DNA of 64,000 nt, from NCBI GenBank assembly GCA_025965155.1, contig JAOPXN010000017.1, positions 1 to 64,000 of the forward strand, written 5' to 3'. Made by a program: the position numbers and the translations under genes. Of the stretch, positions 19,536 to 29,079 are shown in pieces. The notes beneath the pieces are model-generated. The model worked only from the letters and a program-made list of their open reading frames with translations, was not told the DNA's origin and made no database searches. The stretch's first letter is position 1; the number at the start of each line of letters is the position of its first letter. This DNA comes from Propionibacteriaceae bacterium (GTDB lineage Bacteria > Actinomycetota > Actinomycetes > Propionibacteriales > Propionibacteriaceae).

Positions 19536-20198
19536 TCAGTTCGTCCCAGCATCGGCTGCGGTCCGGTCAACCTCGCTCGCGGGGAGCGGTCGGGCACCCG
19601 TCAAGGCCCCCTGATGCCGGGCGGCGATGGTCCTCACCGTGGCGGAGTCCGGGCCGGGAGGCGCCACGAAGAGGGCCTCGCGGTAGTAGCGGAGCTCTTC
19701 GATGGACTCCTGGATGTCGGCCAGTGCGCGGTGGTTTCCCGACTTCGCCGGCGACTGGTAGTAGACCCTCGGGAACCATCGGCGGGCGAGCTCCTTGATG
19801 CTGGAGACGTCAACGTTGCGGTAGTGCACGTACTGCTCCAGCAACGGCATGTCCCGGACCAGAAAGGATCGGTCGGTGCCAATGGTGTTGCCGGCAAGCG
19901 GCGCCCTGCGCGCCTCCGGGACGAACTCCTTGATGTAGTCCAGCACCCGTGTCTCTGCTTCCTCCATGGTCAGACCGGAGTCCAGCTGGTCGAGCAGGCC
20001 AGAGTTCTCGTGCATGGTGCGGACGAAGTCGCCCATCTGCTCCAGTGCCGCCGCGGGCGGTCTGATCACCACGTCGACGCCGTCGCCGAGCACGTTCAGC
20101 TCTGCGTCGGTGACCAGGGCAGCGACCTCGACGAGCGCGTCGTCGGTCAGGCTCAGCCCAGTCATCTCGCAGTCGACCCACACCAACAGATCTTTCAC
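19536..20198 (-). CDS. orn: Oligoribonuclease
   Basis: GTG start; [16 protein letters not shown] exonuclease motifs, [35 protein letters not shown]. Confidence 0.93.
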   Translation of the reverse strand: MKDLLVWVDCEMTGLSLTDDALVEVAALVTDAELNVLGDGVDVVIRPPAAALEQMGDFVRTMHENSGLLDQLDSGLTMEEAETRVLDYIKEFVPEARRAPLAGNTIGTDRSFLVRDMPLLEQYVHYRNVDVSSIKELARRWFPRVYYQSPAKSGNHRALADIQESIEELRYYREALFVAPPGPDSATVRTIAARHQGALTGARPLPASEVDRTAADAGTN

Positions 20199-20208
20199 GT
20201 ACCTCACT

Positions 20209-21453
20209 CTACGGTTTCCTGGTCGAGGTCGGATCCCGTCGAGTACCGCCGCCGACTGGGCGCGGGGGATACCGGGGCACCCACTTGCCCACCCAGGCCG
20301 AGCCCAGCCAGGTGATTGCCCCCATGCAGAGCGACGCGACAGCGAGGGGCGCAAACAAGGTGACGAGACTGATCACCAGCGGCCCGAGCGCGTTCCCGAA
20401 GTCGCTGCAGAGCCGCCAGCCTCCGAGGAACTGGGTCCTCCCGTCGTCGGGGGACGCGTCGGCTCCGAGGGTCATCACGATGCCCGCCGAGATGCCGTTG
20501 CCCAGTCCCATCAGCGCCGCCACCAGGCCGACGGTGATCGGTCCGGACGTCAACGGAAGCAGCAGGAAGCCCAGGCCGAGGATGATCAACGACGGTACGG
20601 CCACGAAGACCCGGCCGAAGCGGTCCATGATCGCCCCACCCGGATAGAACAGGAGCATGTCGACGCCGGCGGAGACACCGAAGATCACACTGGTCGTGGC
20701 CGGGTCGATTCCCTGCGCCTCCGCCCACAACGGCACAATCGAGCTCCGAGTGGCCCGGGCGGCGGCGATGACCAGGACGCCGGTGCCCAGTGTCAGCAGC
20801 ACCCGGCGGTGCTCCGCCAGCACCGACCAGACGCTGCGGTGCCGGTGGCCGGCCTCCGCGCGGGCCTGCCGTCGACCGCTGGTGATATCGGGGAGCAGCA
20901 TCGTCAGCACCGCCGCAGCGAGGCTCATTCCTGCGGCGAACCCGTACGCGGCGCCGATGCTGGCGTGGGTGACGATGAGGGCGCCGAAGAACGGCCCGAT
21001 GAAGCTGCCGATCCGGAAGGTGCCGCCCAGCGTGGACAGTGCTCGGGCGCGCATCCGTACCGGGATGGCCTCCGTCAGATACGCCTGCCGGGCCAGACTG
21101 AACACTGCACCGGCGAGGCCGGTGACGAAGACGGCGATTGCCAGCATGACCAACGACTGGGCCAAGAACGCGGCGAACAATGCCGCGGCGTCGAGCAGGC
21201 AGGCGGCGATCAGCGCGCGTTTCTCACCGATCCGTGCTGCCAGGGCCCCGGCCGGCAGGTCGCCGACCAGCTGACCGATCCCGGTGAGTGCTACCACCAG
21301 GGCTGCCATCCCGACGCTGGCCCCCAGAGCCCGAGCCGACAAGGCCACCAGGGGGACGATTGCGCCGTACCCGATGGCCACCAGTACCGTCGGCCCGTAC
21401 GCAGGCAACGCAAGTTTTCGCCAACTCACCGTGTCAGGGAGTGGGGGATTCAC
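20209..21453 (-). CDS. MFS transporter
   Basis: 12-TM-like pattern; GTG start [35 protein letters not shown]; longer ORF-track start would overlap tRNA-Arg antisense. Confidence 0.85.
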   Translation of the reverse strand: MNPPLPDTVSWRKLALPAYGPTVLVAIGYGAIVPLVALSARALGASVGMAALVVALTGIGQLVGDLPAGALAARIGEKRALIAACLLDAAALFAAFLAQSLVMLAIAVFVTGLAGAVFSLARQAYLTEAIPVRMRARALSTLGGTFRIGSFIGPFFGALIVTHASIGAAYGFAAGMSLAAAVLTMLLPDITSGRRQARAEAGHRHRSVWSVLAEHRRVLLTLGTGVLVIAAARATRSSIVPLWAEAQGIDPATTSVIFGVSAGVDMLLFYPGGAIMDRFGRVFVAVPSLIILGLGFLLLPLTSGPITVGLVAALMGLGNGISAGIVMTLGADASPDDGRTQFLGGWRLCSDFGNALGPLVISLVTLFAPLAVASLCMGAITWLGSAWVGKWVPRYPPRPVGGGTRRDPTSTRKP

Positions 21454-21570
21454 GGAAGGGAACCTACCGCCGTGGCTCGCGGCGCTCGTGGTTGCCTCGT
21501 CTGGTGAGCCGGGGCGGACTGGACCCGCTAAAATGCCGCTCGAGCGGACTCCTGCGGGTGTCGGGCTCGG

Positions 21571-21643
21571 GCCCCCGTAGCTCAGAGGATAGAGCAGCAG
21601 CCTTCTAATCTGTCGGTCGTAGGTTCGATTCCTACCGGGGGCG
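21571..21643 (+). tRNA. tRNA-Arg (anticodon TCT)
   Basis: GCCCCCGTAGCTCAGAGGATAGAGCAGCAGCCTTCTAATCTGTCGGTCGTAGGTTCGATTCCTACCGGGGGCG cloverleaf. Confidence 0.95.
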
Positions 21644-21716
21644 CACCACCTTGGGTTCACTAGGAGTTATACCGAGCGCCTCTGATCGGTTTTGGCCGCA
21701 CTCCCCACATGACTCC

Positions 21717-21860
21717 CCACATGGAGTCGCGATGGCGGGTGTAAGGAACCTCGCGATGGGTGAGGCCGGCGAGATCACGGTGACCGCTCAACAGAAGAAT
21801 GGCGCTGATGGGTGGGTTGTCGCGGAGAGCAGCAGAGGGCCGGATCAGGTGTTGCTGCAG
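21717..21860 (+). pseudogene. Possible N-terminal remnant of a tyrosine integrase
   Basis: Fragments MTPHMESRWRV* and LAMGEAGEITVTAQQKNGADGWVVAES in different frames immediately 3' of tRNA-Arg resemble actinophage/ICE integrase N-termini; no catalytic domain follows. Confidence 0.4.
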
Positions 21861-21900
21861 CTCGCGGTCGCCGTATTCGGCGTTGTCTTGCCGCCTGAGG

Positions 21901-23346
21901 TCATGTGGTCACATTGTCTTGGGCCAGTCCGTCGAGCACGGCGGGACGGGGTGCCGGCTTTGGCAACGTTCCCACCATCGAGCGGAGCACGGAGGCTGCT
22001 ACCCGTGGTGCGAACAGTCGCGAGGGCGAACCCATCAGGTGATATGTGTCAGCGAACGCCTGCAGGCACGCCTGGTCGTCACCCACCGCTAGTCGTGACA
22101 TCCGATCGGTCCATCGCGACATGAGCCGCTGCACAAGGTCCTGCCGGCCGTTGGCGCTCGGATAGCGGAGGTCCTCGCTGGTGGACACCGCCCAGGGGAA
22201 GTCGGTGAGCGCTGTGATCCGACGTTGCCAGCGGCGGGTGGATCGGGCGTTGCTGAGGTGGTTAACCGCTTTCTGAAGCACCTCGGCCTGGCAGGCCGCC
22301 ACGGTGATGCCCTGCCCGTAGATGGGGTTGAACGCACAGAGCGAGTCGCCGACGACGAGCAACCCCCTTGGCCACGCTCCTCGCCGCCCGTACCTGCGGC
22401 GCTGGTTGCCTGTCTGCCGGTGGACCGCGACGTCACCGTCCGGCTCCAGTGCGGCGACCAGGCGGCTCAACGCGGGATCGGGCAGCGTGGCCAAGAACCG
22501 CTCGAAAGAGGCCACGTCACGTCCGGGCCGCTGGTCCCCGTACCCGTTCTCCAGGACCATCCACCGGCCGTCCTCGATCGGCAGGGCCAGCGCGCCCCGT
22601 GGCAGCTCCGGGGTGGCCAGCATCACCACACCCGTCCGCAAGGAGACACCGCCGTTGTTGCGGAAGCGCCGCGAGGCGTAGCCCAGCCGTGCCTCGATCA
22701 GCGCAGTGGGCGGACCGGGGTAACCGAGCCCGGCCAGCCAATGCGGCAGCCGTGAACTCCGACCCGACGCGTCGATCACGGCGTCGGCGCGGATCCGACC
22801 CGCGTTGACAAGGTGGACCTCCCAGTCGTTGCCCGATCGGCTGAGCCCCTCAACCCGGACACCCTGCCGCAACGTGACACCGGGCAGGGAAAGCACACGT
22901 CGCCGAACCAGCAGTTCCATCAGGGGCCGACTGAGGGAGTACACATGGTAAGAAGCATCGCTGGCCGGCATCCACCCGTACGGGCTGAGCCAGGGCAGAT
23001 GTCCGGTGTCGAGCCGCTGTGCGCCCGCGGCCAGCAGTTCCTCGGCCACTCCGGGCAGCAGTTGCTGCATGGCCAGCACACCGCGATGCAGCACGACGTG
23101 GGGCTGCCGGCCTTGCGGCACACCGGGGCGCGGCTCGGGAGTGTTCTTGAGCACGTCGCGTTCAACCAAGATCACCTCACGACCAGCCGCCGCCACCGCA
23201 GCAGCCGCGAACAACCCGGCGAAACTGGCGCCGATAACGGCCACACGCTGCGGGCGGCTCGGCGCCCACGACACAGGCTCGGCAGGGCCCGGCATCGGCG
23301 TGCGATGAATCCCCACCGCCGTCGGCGAGTCCGGACTGTTCACCAT
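21901..23346 (-). CDS. FAD-dependent monooxygenase/oxidoreductase
   Basis: RVAVIGASFAGLFAAAAVAAAGREVILVERD; GLLVVGDSLCAFNPIYGQGITVAACQAEVL. Confidence 0.85.
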   Translation of the reverse strand: MVNSPDSPTAVGIHRTPMPGPAEPVSWAPSRPQRVAVIGASFAGLFAAAAVAAAGREVILVERDVLKNTPEPRPGVPQGRQPHVVLHRGVLAMQQLLPGVAEELLAAGAQRLDTGHLPWLSPYGWMPASDASYHVYSLSRPLMELLVRRRVLSLPGVTLRQGVRVEGLSRSGNDWEVHLVNAGRIRADAVIDASGRSSRLPHWLAGLGYPGPPTALIEARLGYASRRFRNNGGVSLRTGVVMLATPELPRGALALPIEDGRWMVLENGYGDQRPGRDVASFERFLATLPDPALSRLVAALEPDGDVAVHRQTGNQRRRYGRRGAWPRGLLVVGDSLCAFNPIYGQGITVAACQAEVLQKAVNHLSNARSTRRWQRRITALTDFPWAVSTSEDLRYPSANGRQDLVQRLMSRWTDRMSRLAVGDDQACLQAFADTYHLMGSPSRLFAPRVAASVLRSMVGTLPKPAPRPAVLDGLAQDNVTT

Positions 23347-23559
23347 CAGCTCGCCTCCCTGCACAACCTGAGCCGACCGCAGCCGCGATCCTGGAATCAG
23401 TGTCCTCCTCGACGAACAACCGTAGGGCGCCGCAGGCCGCATCTTCTCGGTGACCAGACCAGGTCCGCAGACGTCGTGGGTGGGCTGGGGTCTGTAACGA
23501 CAGTTCTAACGCTCTGCATTGGGCGAGGCCGGACGCCCCCGATCTTGACCGGGCACCTG

Positions 23560-24291
23560 CTATACAACCGATAGGAGCAGCTCGGCCGTGGCCTGCGGTG
23601 CGTTGATTGGCGCCAGGTGGTTGTCGGCCAGCTCTCGATAGCGCCACCCCGGAGCCGACCGAAGTCGAGATGCCGTGCTCGTGGAGATGTCGTCTGCCTC
23701 CTTACCTTCGGTGCAGAACACGAAGGTTCGAGGGACCGCCTCGGCCGCGGGATTTCCCAGCCGGATCGGCTGGGTATAGGTCGCGATCGGCTGCGGCAGG
23801 AGCTTCGCCAGCAACCACTCCCGGTCGCCCGGGTCGAGCGTCAGCGACCTGAGCCAGTCCGCGTAGGGATCGAGGACCAGGAACCCCGGCATGCCAGCGG
23901 CCTCCGCCGCCCTCCGGTCGACAGCGCGGGCCTCTTGCGAAGAACGGTCGGCGTCATAGCCGTTCTCACCATCGGCCGGAACCGAGGCATCGAGGTAGAC
24001 CAACCCGGCCAGGCGCTCGGGCACCCGCTCCGCTACCCCGGTGATGATCATCCCGCCATAGGACCAGCCGACGAGCGTGACCTCGGCCAGCTCCTCGAAC
24101 TCGAGCAGGTTGACTACGTCAGTGATGTGAGTGTCGAGGTCGACCGCCGGGCCGGCGAGGTGGACGCGATCGCCCAGGCCCGTCGCGGTGGTGGCATGGA
24201 CGTCATGGCCGGCCGTCCGCAGCAACGGGATGATCTTCTTCCAGACCCAGGCGCCGGCCCAGGCGCCGTGCACGAGGACGAACGTCGCCAT
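23560..24291 (-). CDS. Alpha/beta fold hydrolase
   Basis: MATFVLVHGAWAGAWVWKKIIPLL, GWSYGGMI nucleophile elbow. Confidence 0.9.
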   Translation of the reverse strand: MATFVLVHGAWAGAWVWKKIIPLLRTAGHDVHATTATGLGDRVHLAGPAVDLDTHITDVVNLLEFEELAEVTLVGWSYGGMIITGVAERVPERLAGLVYLDASVPADGENGYDADRSSQEARAVDRRAAEAAGMPGFLVLDPYADWLRSLTLDPGDREWLLAKLLPQPIATYTQPIRLGNPAAEAVPRTFVFCTEGKEADDISTSTASRLRSAPGWRYRELADNHLAPINAPQATAELLLSVV

Positions 24292-24781
24292 CACACTTCT
24301 CCCTCCGACCGGTCAATTGTTCCGCCCCTTGGAGTCTGCCGTATCCCGGGTGCTCCGGCTCCCGGTCGTACCGCAGTGAAGTATCCCAACACGACGCGAA
24401 GCAGGGGCGGGCCAGTTGCGATGCGATCGGCGAGTACTGCGATCACGTCGCGCTAAAGGATCGGAGGAGCAAGCGCTGGGCGGCGGCCAGGAACAGTCCG
24501 GCGCGAGCGTGAAGACGAGCCCGTATAGCGACTGTTTCCCGTGCCGCAAGGCACCGGCGAACCAGTTTTCGTTTCACCCTTGCCAGCCCTCTCCAAGCTC
24601 GTAGCGGGTCCTCCGTCAGGACCGGCTACGCAACTGGGGCGAGCCACGGACGAGGGACGGCTGGTCGCGGTACCAACGAGCGCTCGCCTTTCCCTCGCCC
24701 TTGACACCCACGGAGGACGCGAGCAGTGTGACCGAAGACGCAGCCTCTGCTTGCTGCGCATGAGCGCGTTGGAGGGGCCAC

Positions 24782-25153
24782 GTGGCAATTTCCACCACAC
24801 AGAGCGTCATGGACCGGTATTTCGCCGCCATGGGCGCGGAGGAGGACTTCTCGAAGTTCTTCGACGAGGACGTTACCTGGCTCATGGTTGACAGCGGGCA
24901 GGAGGTGCGTGGAGCCGGGCCGGTGCGCGACTACATCCTCGAGCTCCACAGCAGAATGCTGAGCGGAGATCAGAGCGAACTCGTCCTGGCGGACGGTCAC
25001 GCCTTCCTCGAGGGCAGCCGCGTCAACGCCGACGACGAAGCCGGACCCGGCCTTGATTTCTGCCTCGTGTACGACGTCCGCGACGACCGCATTTCAGCGA
25101 TGCGGTGCTATGGCACGCTCGCCCGCCTTATGCCCGGCGAGGAAGACGGGTAG
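24782..25153 (+). CDS. SnoaL-like/NTF2-fold protein
   Basis: 123 aa; MDRYFAAMGAEEDFSKFFDEDVTWLMVDSGQEVRGAGPVRDYI pattern. Confidence 0.7.
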   Translation: MAISTTQSVMDRYFAAMGAEEDFSKFFDEDVTWLMVDSGQEVRGAGPVRDYILELHSRMLSGDQSELVLADGHAFLEGSRVNADDEAGPGLDFCLVYDVRDDRISAMRCYGTLARLMPGEEDG

Positions 25154-25260
25154 GGGCCGCTCACGCAGGCCTGCCGGCCTGGCCAGTGAGATCCCTTCAC
25201 CATCGAGGACCTCCTGCCACCCCCAGGTGCACTCCCGACGTCGGGGCCGCGGCAGCGCCG

Positions 25261-25866
25261 CTATGCAGCGACTACAAGGGAAGCAGCAAGTGTGAGCATC
25301 ACGACAGCGATGCCGCCGTCCAGTAGACGCCAAGCATTCCGGCGACGGAACACGGGAGTGAGCGCCCGAGCGCCGAACCCCAACGCGGTGAACCAGCTGA
25401 GACTCGCGGCGCAGGCACCAGCGGCGAACCACCACCGACCCGGAGCGCCGTGGGTGCTCGCGATGGAGCCGACGAGCAGCACGGTGTCCAAGTAGACGTG
25501 CGGGTTGAGCCAGGTGAAGGCCAACGTGGTTGCGAGGACAGCCCGCCCGCTGAGCTGACGGTCGGCGGCAGCCTCCAGGTGCCCACCACGCAAGGCACGC
25601 CGAGCCGCGACCAGCCCATAGCCAAGAAGAAAAGCGGCACCGAACCAACGAACTGCGACGAGCACCGTGGGCGCCCGCTCGACGATCGTCCCGATCCCGG
25701 CGACCCCAGCCAGGATGAGGGCGAGATCGGAGAGGGCGCACACCCCGACGACGAGCAGCACGTGGTGACGGCGCAGTCCCTGGCGCAGGACGAACGCGTT
25801 CTGGGCGCCGATTGCGACGATCAGCGACAGCCCGGTGAGGAAGCCGGAGGAAGCAGAGGAGAGCAT
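25261..25866 (-). CDS. LysE/ArgO family amino acid exporter
   Basis: GLSLIVAIGAQNAFVLRQGLRRHHVLLVV; TLAFTWLNPHVYLDTVLLVGSI. Confidence 0.93.
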   Translation of the reverse strand: MLSSASSGFLTGLSLIVAIGAQNAFVLRQGLRRHHVLLVVGVCALSDLALILAGVAGIGTIVERAPTVLVAVRWFGAAFLLGYGLVAARRALRGGHLEAAADRQLSGRAVLATTLAFTWLNPHVYLDTVLLVGSIASTHGAPGRWWFAAGACAASLSWFTALGFGARALTPVFRRRNAWRLLDGGIAVVMLTLAASLVVAA

Positions 25867-25916
25867 CAGACGACGGTATACGCCGGAACATCATCAGACC
25901 AGTTCATGTTCCTGAA

Positions 25917-25941
25917 GCATCATAAGATCATCTTATGATGC
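25917..25941. promoter_or_regulatory. 25-bp perfect palindrome, candidate ArgP/LysG autoregulatory operator
   Basis: gcatcataagat-c-atcttatgatgc, perfect 12-bp arms; overlaps the start codon of the LysR gene in the lysE-argP divergent region. Confidence 0.75.
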
Positions 25942-26816
25942 GAGTACAGCCCGAGCAGGCACTGACTTTGGCGGCGATCACCACCGAGGGCACCTTCGAT
26001 GCTGCTGCCCAGCGGTTGCATCTGACTCCGTCCGCAGTGAGCCAACGGGTCCGCGCGCTCGAGATTGCCATCGGAAGGCCGGTCCTGCGACGGGTGCGAC
26101 CGGTGGAGCTGACGCCAGCCGGCGAAGCGGTGGTGAGGTTCGGCCGGCAGTTGGAGCTGCTGTCATCCGACCTGTCCGACCAGCTCGAGCCCAGCGAGAA
26201 CGGCTCCACCCCCCGCATCACGCTTGTAGTGAACAGCGACTCCCTCCACACCTGGGCCCTGCCCGGGCTCGTCAAGGCGGCCGACCACGTGCAGCTCACC
26301 ATCCTGCGCGAGGACCAGGACCACTCTCTCGAGCTACTGCGACGGGGCACAGCGCATGGAGCCGTGACCGCGACCGGGACGCCCATGCCCGGCTGCAGCT
26401 CCCGGCCGCTGGGCGTGATGCGCTACCGACCAGTCTGCACACCCGCTTTCGCCGCGAAGTGGTTCGCCGATGGCGTCACCGGCACCACACTTGCCACGGC
26501 TCCCGTGGTGACCTACGACGACAAGGACGACCTGCAGGACCGCTACCTCAGGCGCCAGTGCCGCACGACCCTGCAGCCACCGAGGCACTACGTGCCGGCG
26601 ACACACGAACTCGGACAAGCCATCCAGCTGGGACTCGGATGGGGGATGCTGCCCGACCTGCAGCTCGCCGGGCTGGACTCCGGAACGGTCACTGCGCTCA
26701 CCCCGTCAGCCCACCTCGACGTACCCCTCCACTGGCAACAGTGGCGCCTCACCTCGACCGCGCTGGACCACGTCGCCTCCGCAATCACCGAGAGCGCACA
26801 AGCTCTCCAGCCCTAG
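25935..26816 (+). CDS. argP: LysR family regulator, ArgP/LysG type
   Basis: PEQALTLAAITTEGTFDAAAQRLHLTPSAVSQRVRALE HTH; divergent from LysE-type exporter. Confidence 0.9.
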   Translation: MMRVQPEQALTLAAITTEGTFDAAAQRLHLTPSAVSQRVRALEIAIGRPVLRRVRPVELTPAGEAVVRFGRQLELLSSDLSDQLEPSENGSTPRITLVVNSDSLHTWALPGLVKAADHVQLTILREDQDHSLELLRRGTAHGAVTATGTPMPGCSSRPLGVMRYRPVCTPAFAAKWFADGVTGTTLATAPVVTYDDKDDLQDRYLRRQCRTTLQPPRHYVPATHELGQAIQLGLGWGMLPDLQLAGLDSGTVTALTPSAHLDVPLHWQQWRLTSTALDHVASAITESAQALQP

Positions 26817-26933
26817 CCGCAGGGTGCCCGGCGGCGACGTCCCCAGCATCAACCGTGATGGCAAGCCATCCGGAAACAGGGCTGAATAGGCCGACGCTCA
26901 ATCCATAGTTCCGAGTCGCCTTTGTGCCAGGAG

Positions 26934-27804
26934 CTACGCCACTCCACTCCCGATTTCCGCCTGTCGGAACGCTTTGAGGGCAGAGTTCCGCGCGAGTGTC
27001 AGCGCCTCGGTAAGGGGGCGTTCGCGGTGCTCGGCTGAGAGAATCTCGACGCCCCAGGGGCCGTCGAAGCCCACCTGCTGCATGGCGCGGATGAAGCCGG
27101 CGATGTCTTGGGCTCCGTGGCCAATGAGGGTACGGCGGTCGCGGGTGTCTTCGAACAGGGTCCCGACCGCTTCACGGTGGGCATCGCTCAGTTCGACGCC
27201 GAAGACGATATTCGGGTCAAGACACTGCACGAGTTGCGGCAGGGTCGTGTCGGCGCGGAAGACGCCAGAAGTCGACCAGCAGTCCGGCGGACGGATGGTC
27301 GGCCGCTCGGATCAGGTCAGCGCCTTGCGGCATTGAGCCGATGAAGCCGAAAGGGAGCGGTTCGAGCGCCACTCGGGTTCCTACCGTCGCCGCTTCGTTG
27401 GCAACTTGGCGGAGCGGTTTGACGAACGGCGTGATGTCGTCCACTGGCGATCCGAATGCGGTTCCTATTTTGACGAACGAGGCCTGCAGCTCGTGTGCAG
27501 CTTCCAGCAGCAGCTCCCAGGTCCCGCGCCAGCTGAGGTCGTCCTCGCGCCACCAACCGGAGGCGAGTTCAACTTCTACGTGCCGGAGCCCGGCGGCCTC
27601 GATCTCGGCCCGGATGGCAGGAAAGCCGACCGTCTCGCGAATCACCCGCAGATCATCCTGGCCGAAACCGATACCCGCCCAGCCAGTCGACGCCACTGCG
27701 TGTATCCGGTCAACCGCCGAGAACGGGCTGATTTCTGGATCGTCGAGCGGCGCGACGTTGCCAGCGCTGGTCCAGCACGTCGCGACGAGTGATGGCGTGC
27801 TCAC
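26934..27804 (-). pseudogene. Frameshifted sugar phosphate isomerase/epimerase (TIM barrel)
   Basis: N-terminal frame (27217-27804) ends ...GLLVDFWRLPRRHDPAATRAVS*; the alternative frame at the same place reads FRADTTLPQLVQCLDPNIVFGVELSDA and continues to 26934. Confidence 0.85.
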
Positions 27805-27917
27805 GCCTGCGGGCCGATGTCGACGAAGACCTTTTCGGCTGCCGGACGGGCGGCGTCCGCAGGGTCAATCGTTGCCCACCCGTCTTCCGAGCCCGGGCTC
27901 TTGTGGTTGTCACTCAT
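27801..27917 (-). CDS. 38-aa small protein in sugar/polyol operon
   Basis: MSDNHKSPGSEDGWATIDPADAARPAAEKVFVDIGPQA*; stop overlaps the next gene's GTG (GTGA); preceded by gaaaggatcctg. Confidence 0.5.
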   Translation of the reverse strand: MSDNHKSPGSEDGWATIDPADAARPAAEKVFVDIGPQA

Positions 27918-27939
27918 CAGGATCCTTTCGGTCGGTCGA

Positions 27940-28991
27940 TCAGTCGAGGTCGATGATGGAGCGGGTGCGGATCGACTCGGCGGCAGCTTGGGCTATGTGG
28001 ATGGCTACAAGTCCGTCGCGCGGCGGCGTCCGGTTGACGCCCGTCCCGGCTGCCAGCAAAGTGAACGCGTCAGTCTCAGCGCGGAAGGCGCGTTCGAACC
28101 GTTCGATGAATTGGTCGTAGCGAGGGCCGGGTGGATTGGTCTCCGGTTCGGTCGAGGTCATCGGTGTGCGGGCGTCGAAGCCGGCTCCGAACGAGTCGAG
28201 TGTGCCGAAGACCTCGAGCGCACGTCCTGGCCAGCCCCGTTGCGACGCAGACCGCTCACCGTGGCGACAGCTCCGGACTCCAGGACCAGGACCGCCAAGG
28301 CTGAGTCGACGTCGCCGTAGTCGGCATGGATCGGAGCGTCGAGGACGGAGCCGGTAGCCCAGACGCTGCGGACGCGTTGGCCAGTGACCCACGGAATTGT
28401 GTCGAAGTCGTGGATGAGCATGTCGAGCCAGATGCCACCGGAGGTCGGAACGTAGTCGGGTGAGAGGGCACGATGATCATGCTCGGTCGCGGTGACGGCC
28501 CGTACGGTTCCAGCGTCACCGGCAAGGATGCGCTGGCGCAATAGCTGGTGGCCGGGGTCGTATCGGCGCTGGAAGGCGACCATAACTTCGGTACCGATGT
28601 CGTCCAGTTCGTCCGCCAACGCGGTGAGCTGTTTCGGATCGAGCGCCAGCGGCTTCTCCATGAGTGACGGCACCCCGGCGCGCGCGATCTGTAGGGCAAG
28701 GGCCGGATGGGTGTTCGTCGAGGTCGCGACGACGACGCCGTCGAGAGCACTAAGTTCTTCGGCCAACCCGACGCCAGCGGTCACCGTGGCGACTCGTCCA
28801 CGCGGCGCGAGGTTTCCGGCCAACGCGGGCGGGGCGTCTGGCTGGATCGCGGCGCAGACGTGGTCAACCGAGACTGCGAGCCGGGCCCGGTCACGGCCCA
28901 TCAGCACCACCTCCTCGACCCGGGCGCTCTGGGCAAGGTTGCGGGCGTGCATGAGGCCGATCCGGCCCGTACCTAGAACTCCGATGCGCAT
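27940..28991 (-). pseudogene. Frameshifted Gfo/Idh/MocA family oxidoreductase
   Basis: N-terminal 28158-28991 frame ends ...LRRNGAGQDVRSRSSAH; +1 frame reads LEVFGTLDSFGAGFD...EAFRAETDAF...IDLD to 27940. Confidence 0.85.
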
Positions 28992-29079
28992 TGACGTCCG
29001 AGTCCTTTCGCTGAGCTCAAAGCCGACACCGGAGAACTATGGCCGTGGTTTGCGGCGACCACATTTCTGTGACCTGACG

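Noticed and set aside
20209-21660. 483-aa form of the MFS transporter
   Set aside because: The extended N-terminus would read antisense through tRNA-Arg; GTG at 21453 gives a normal TM start.
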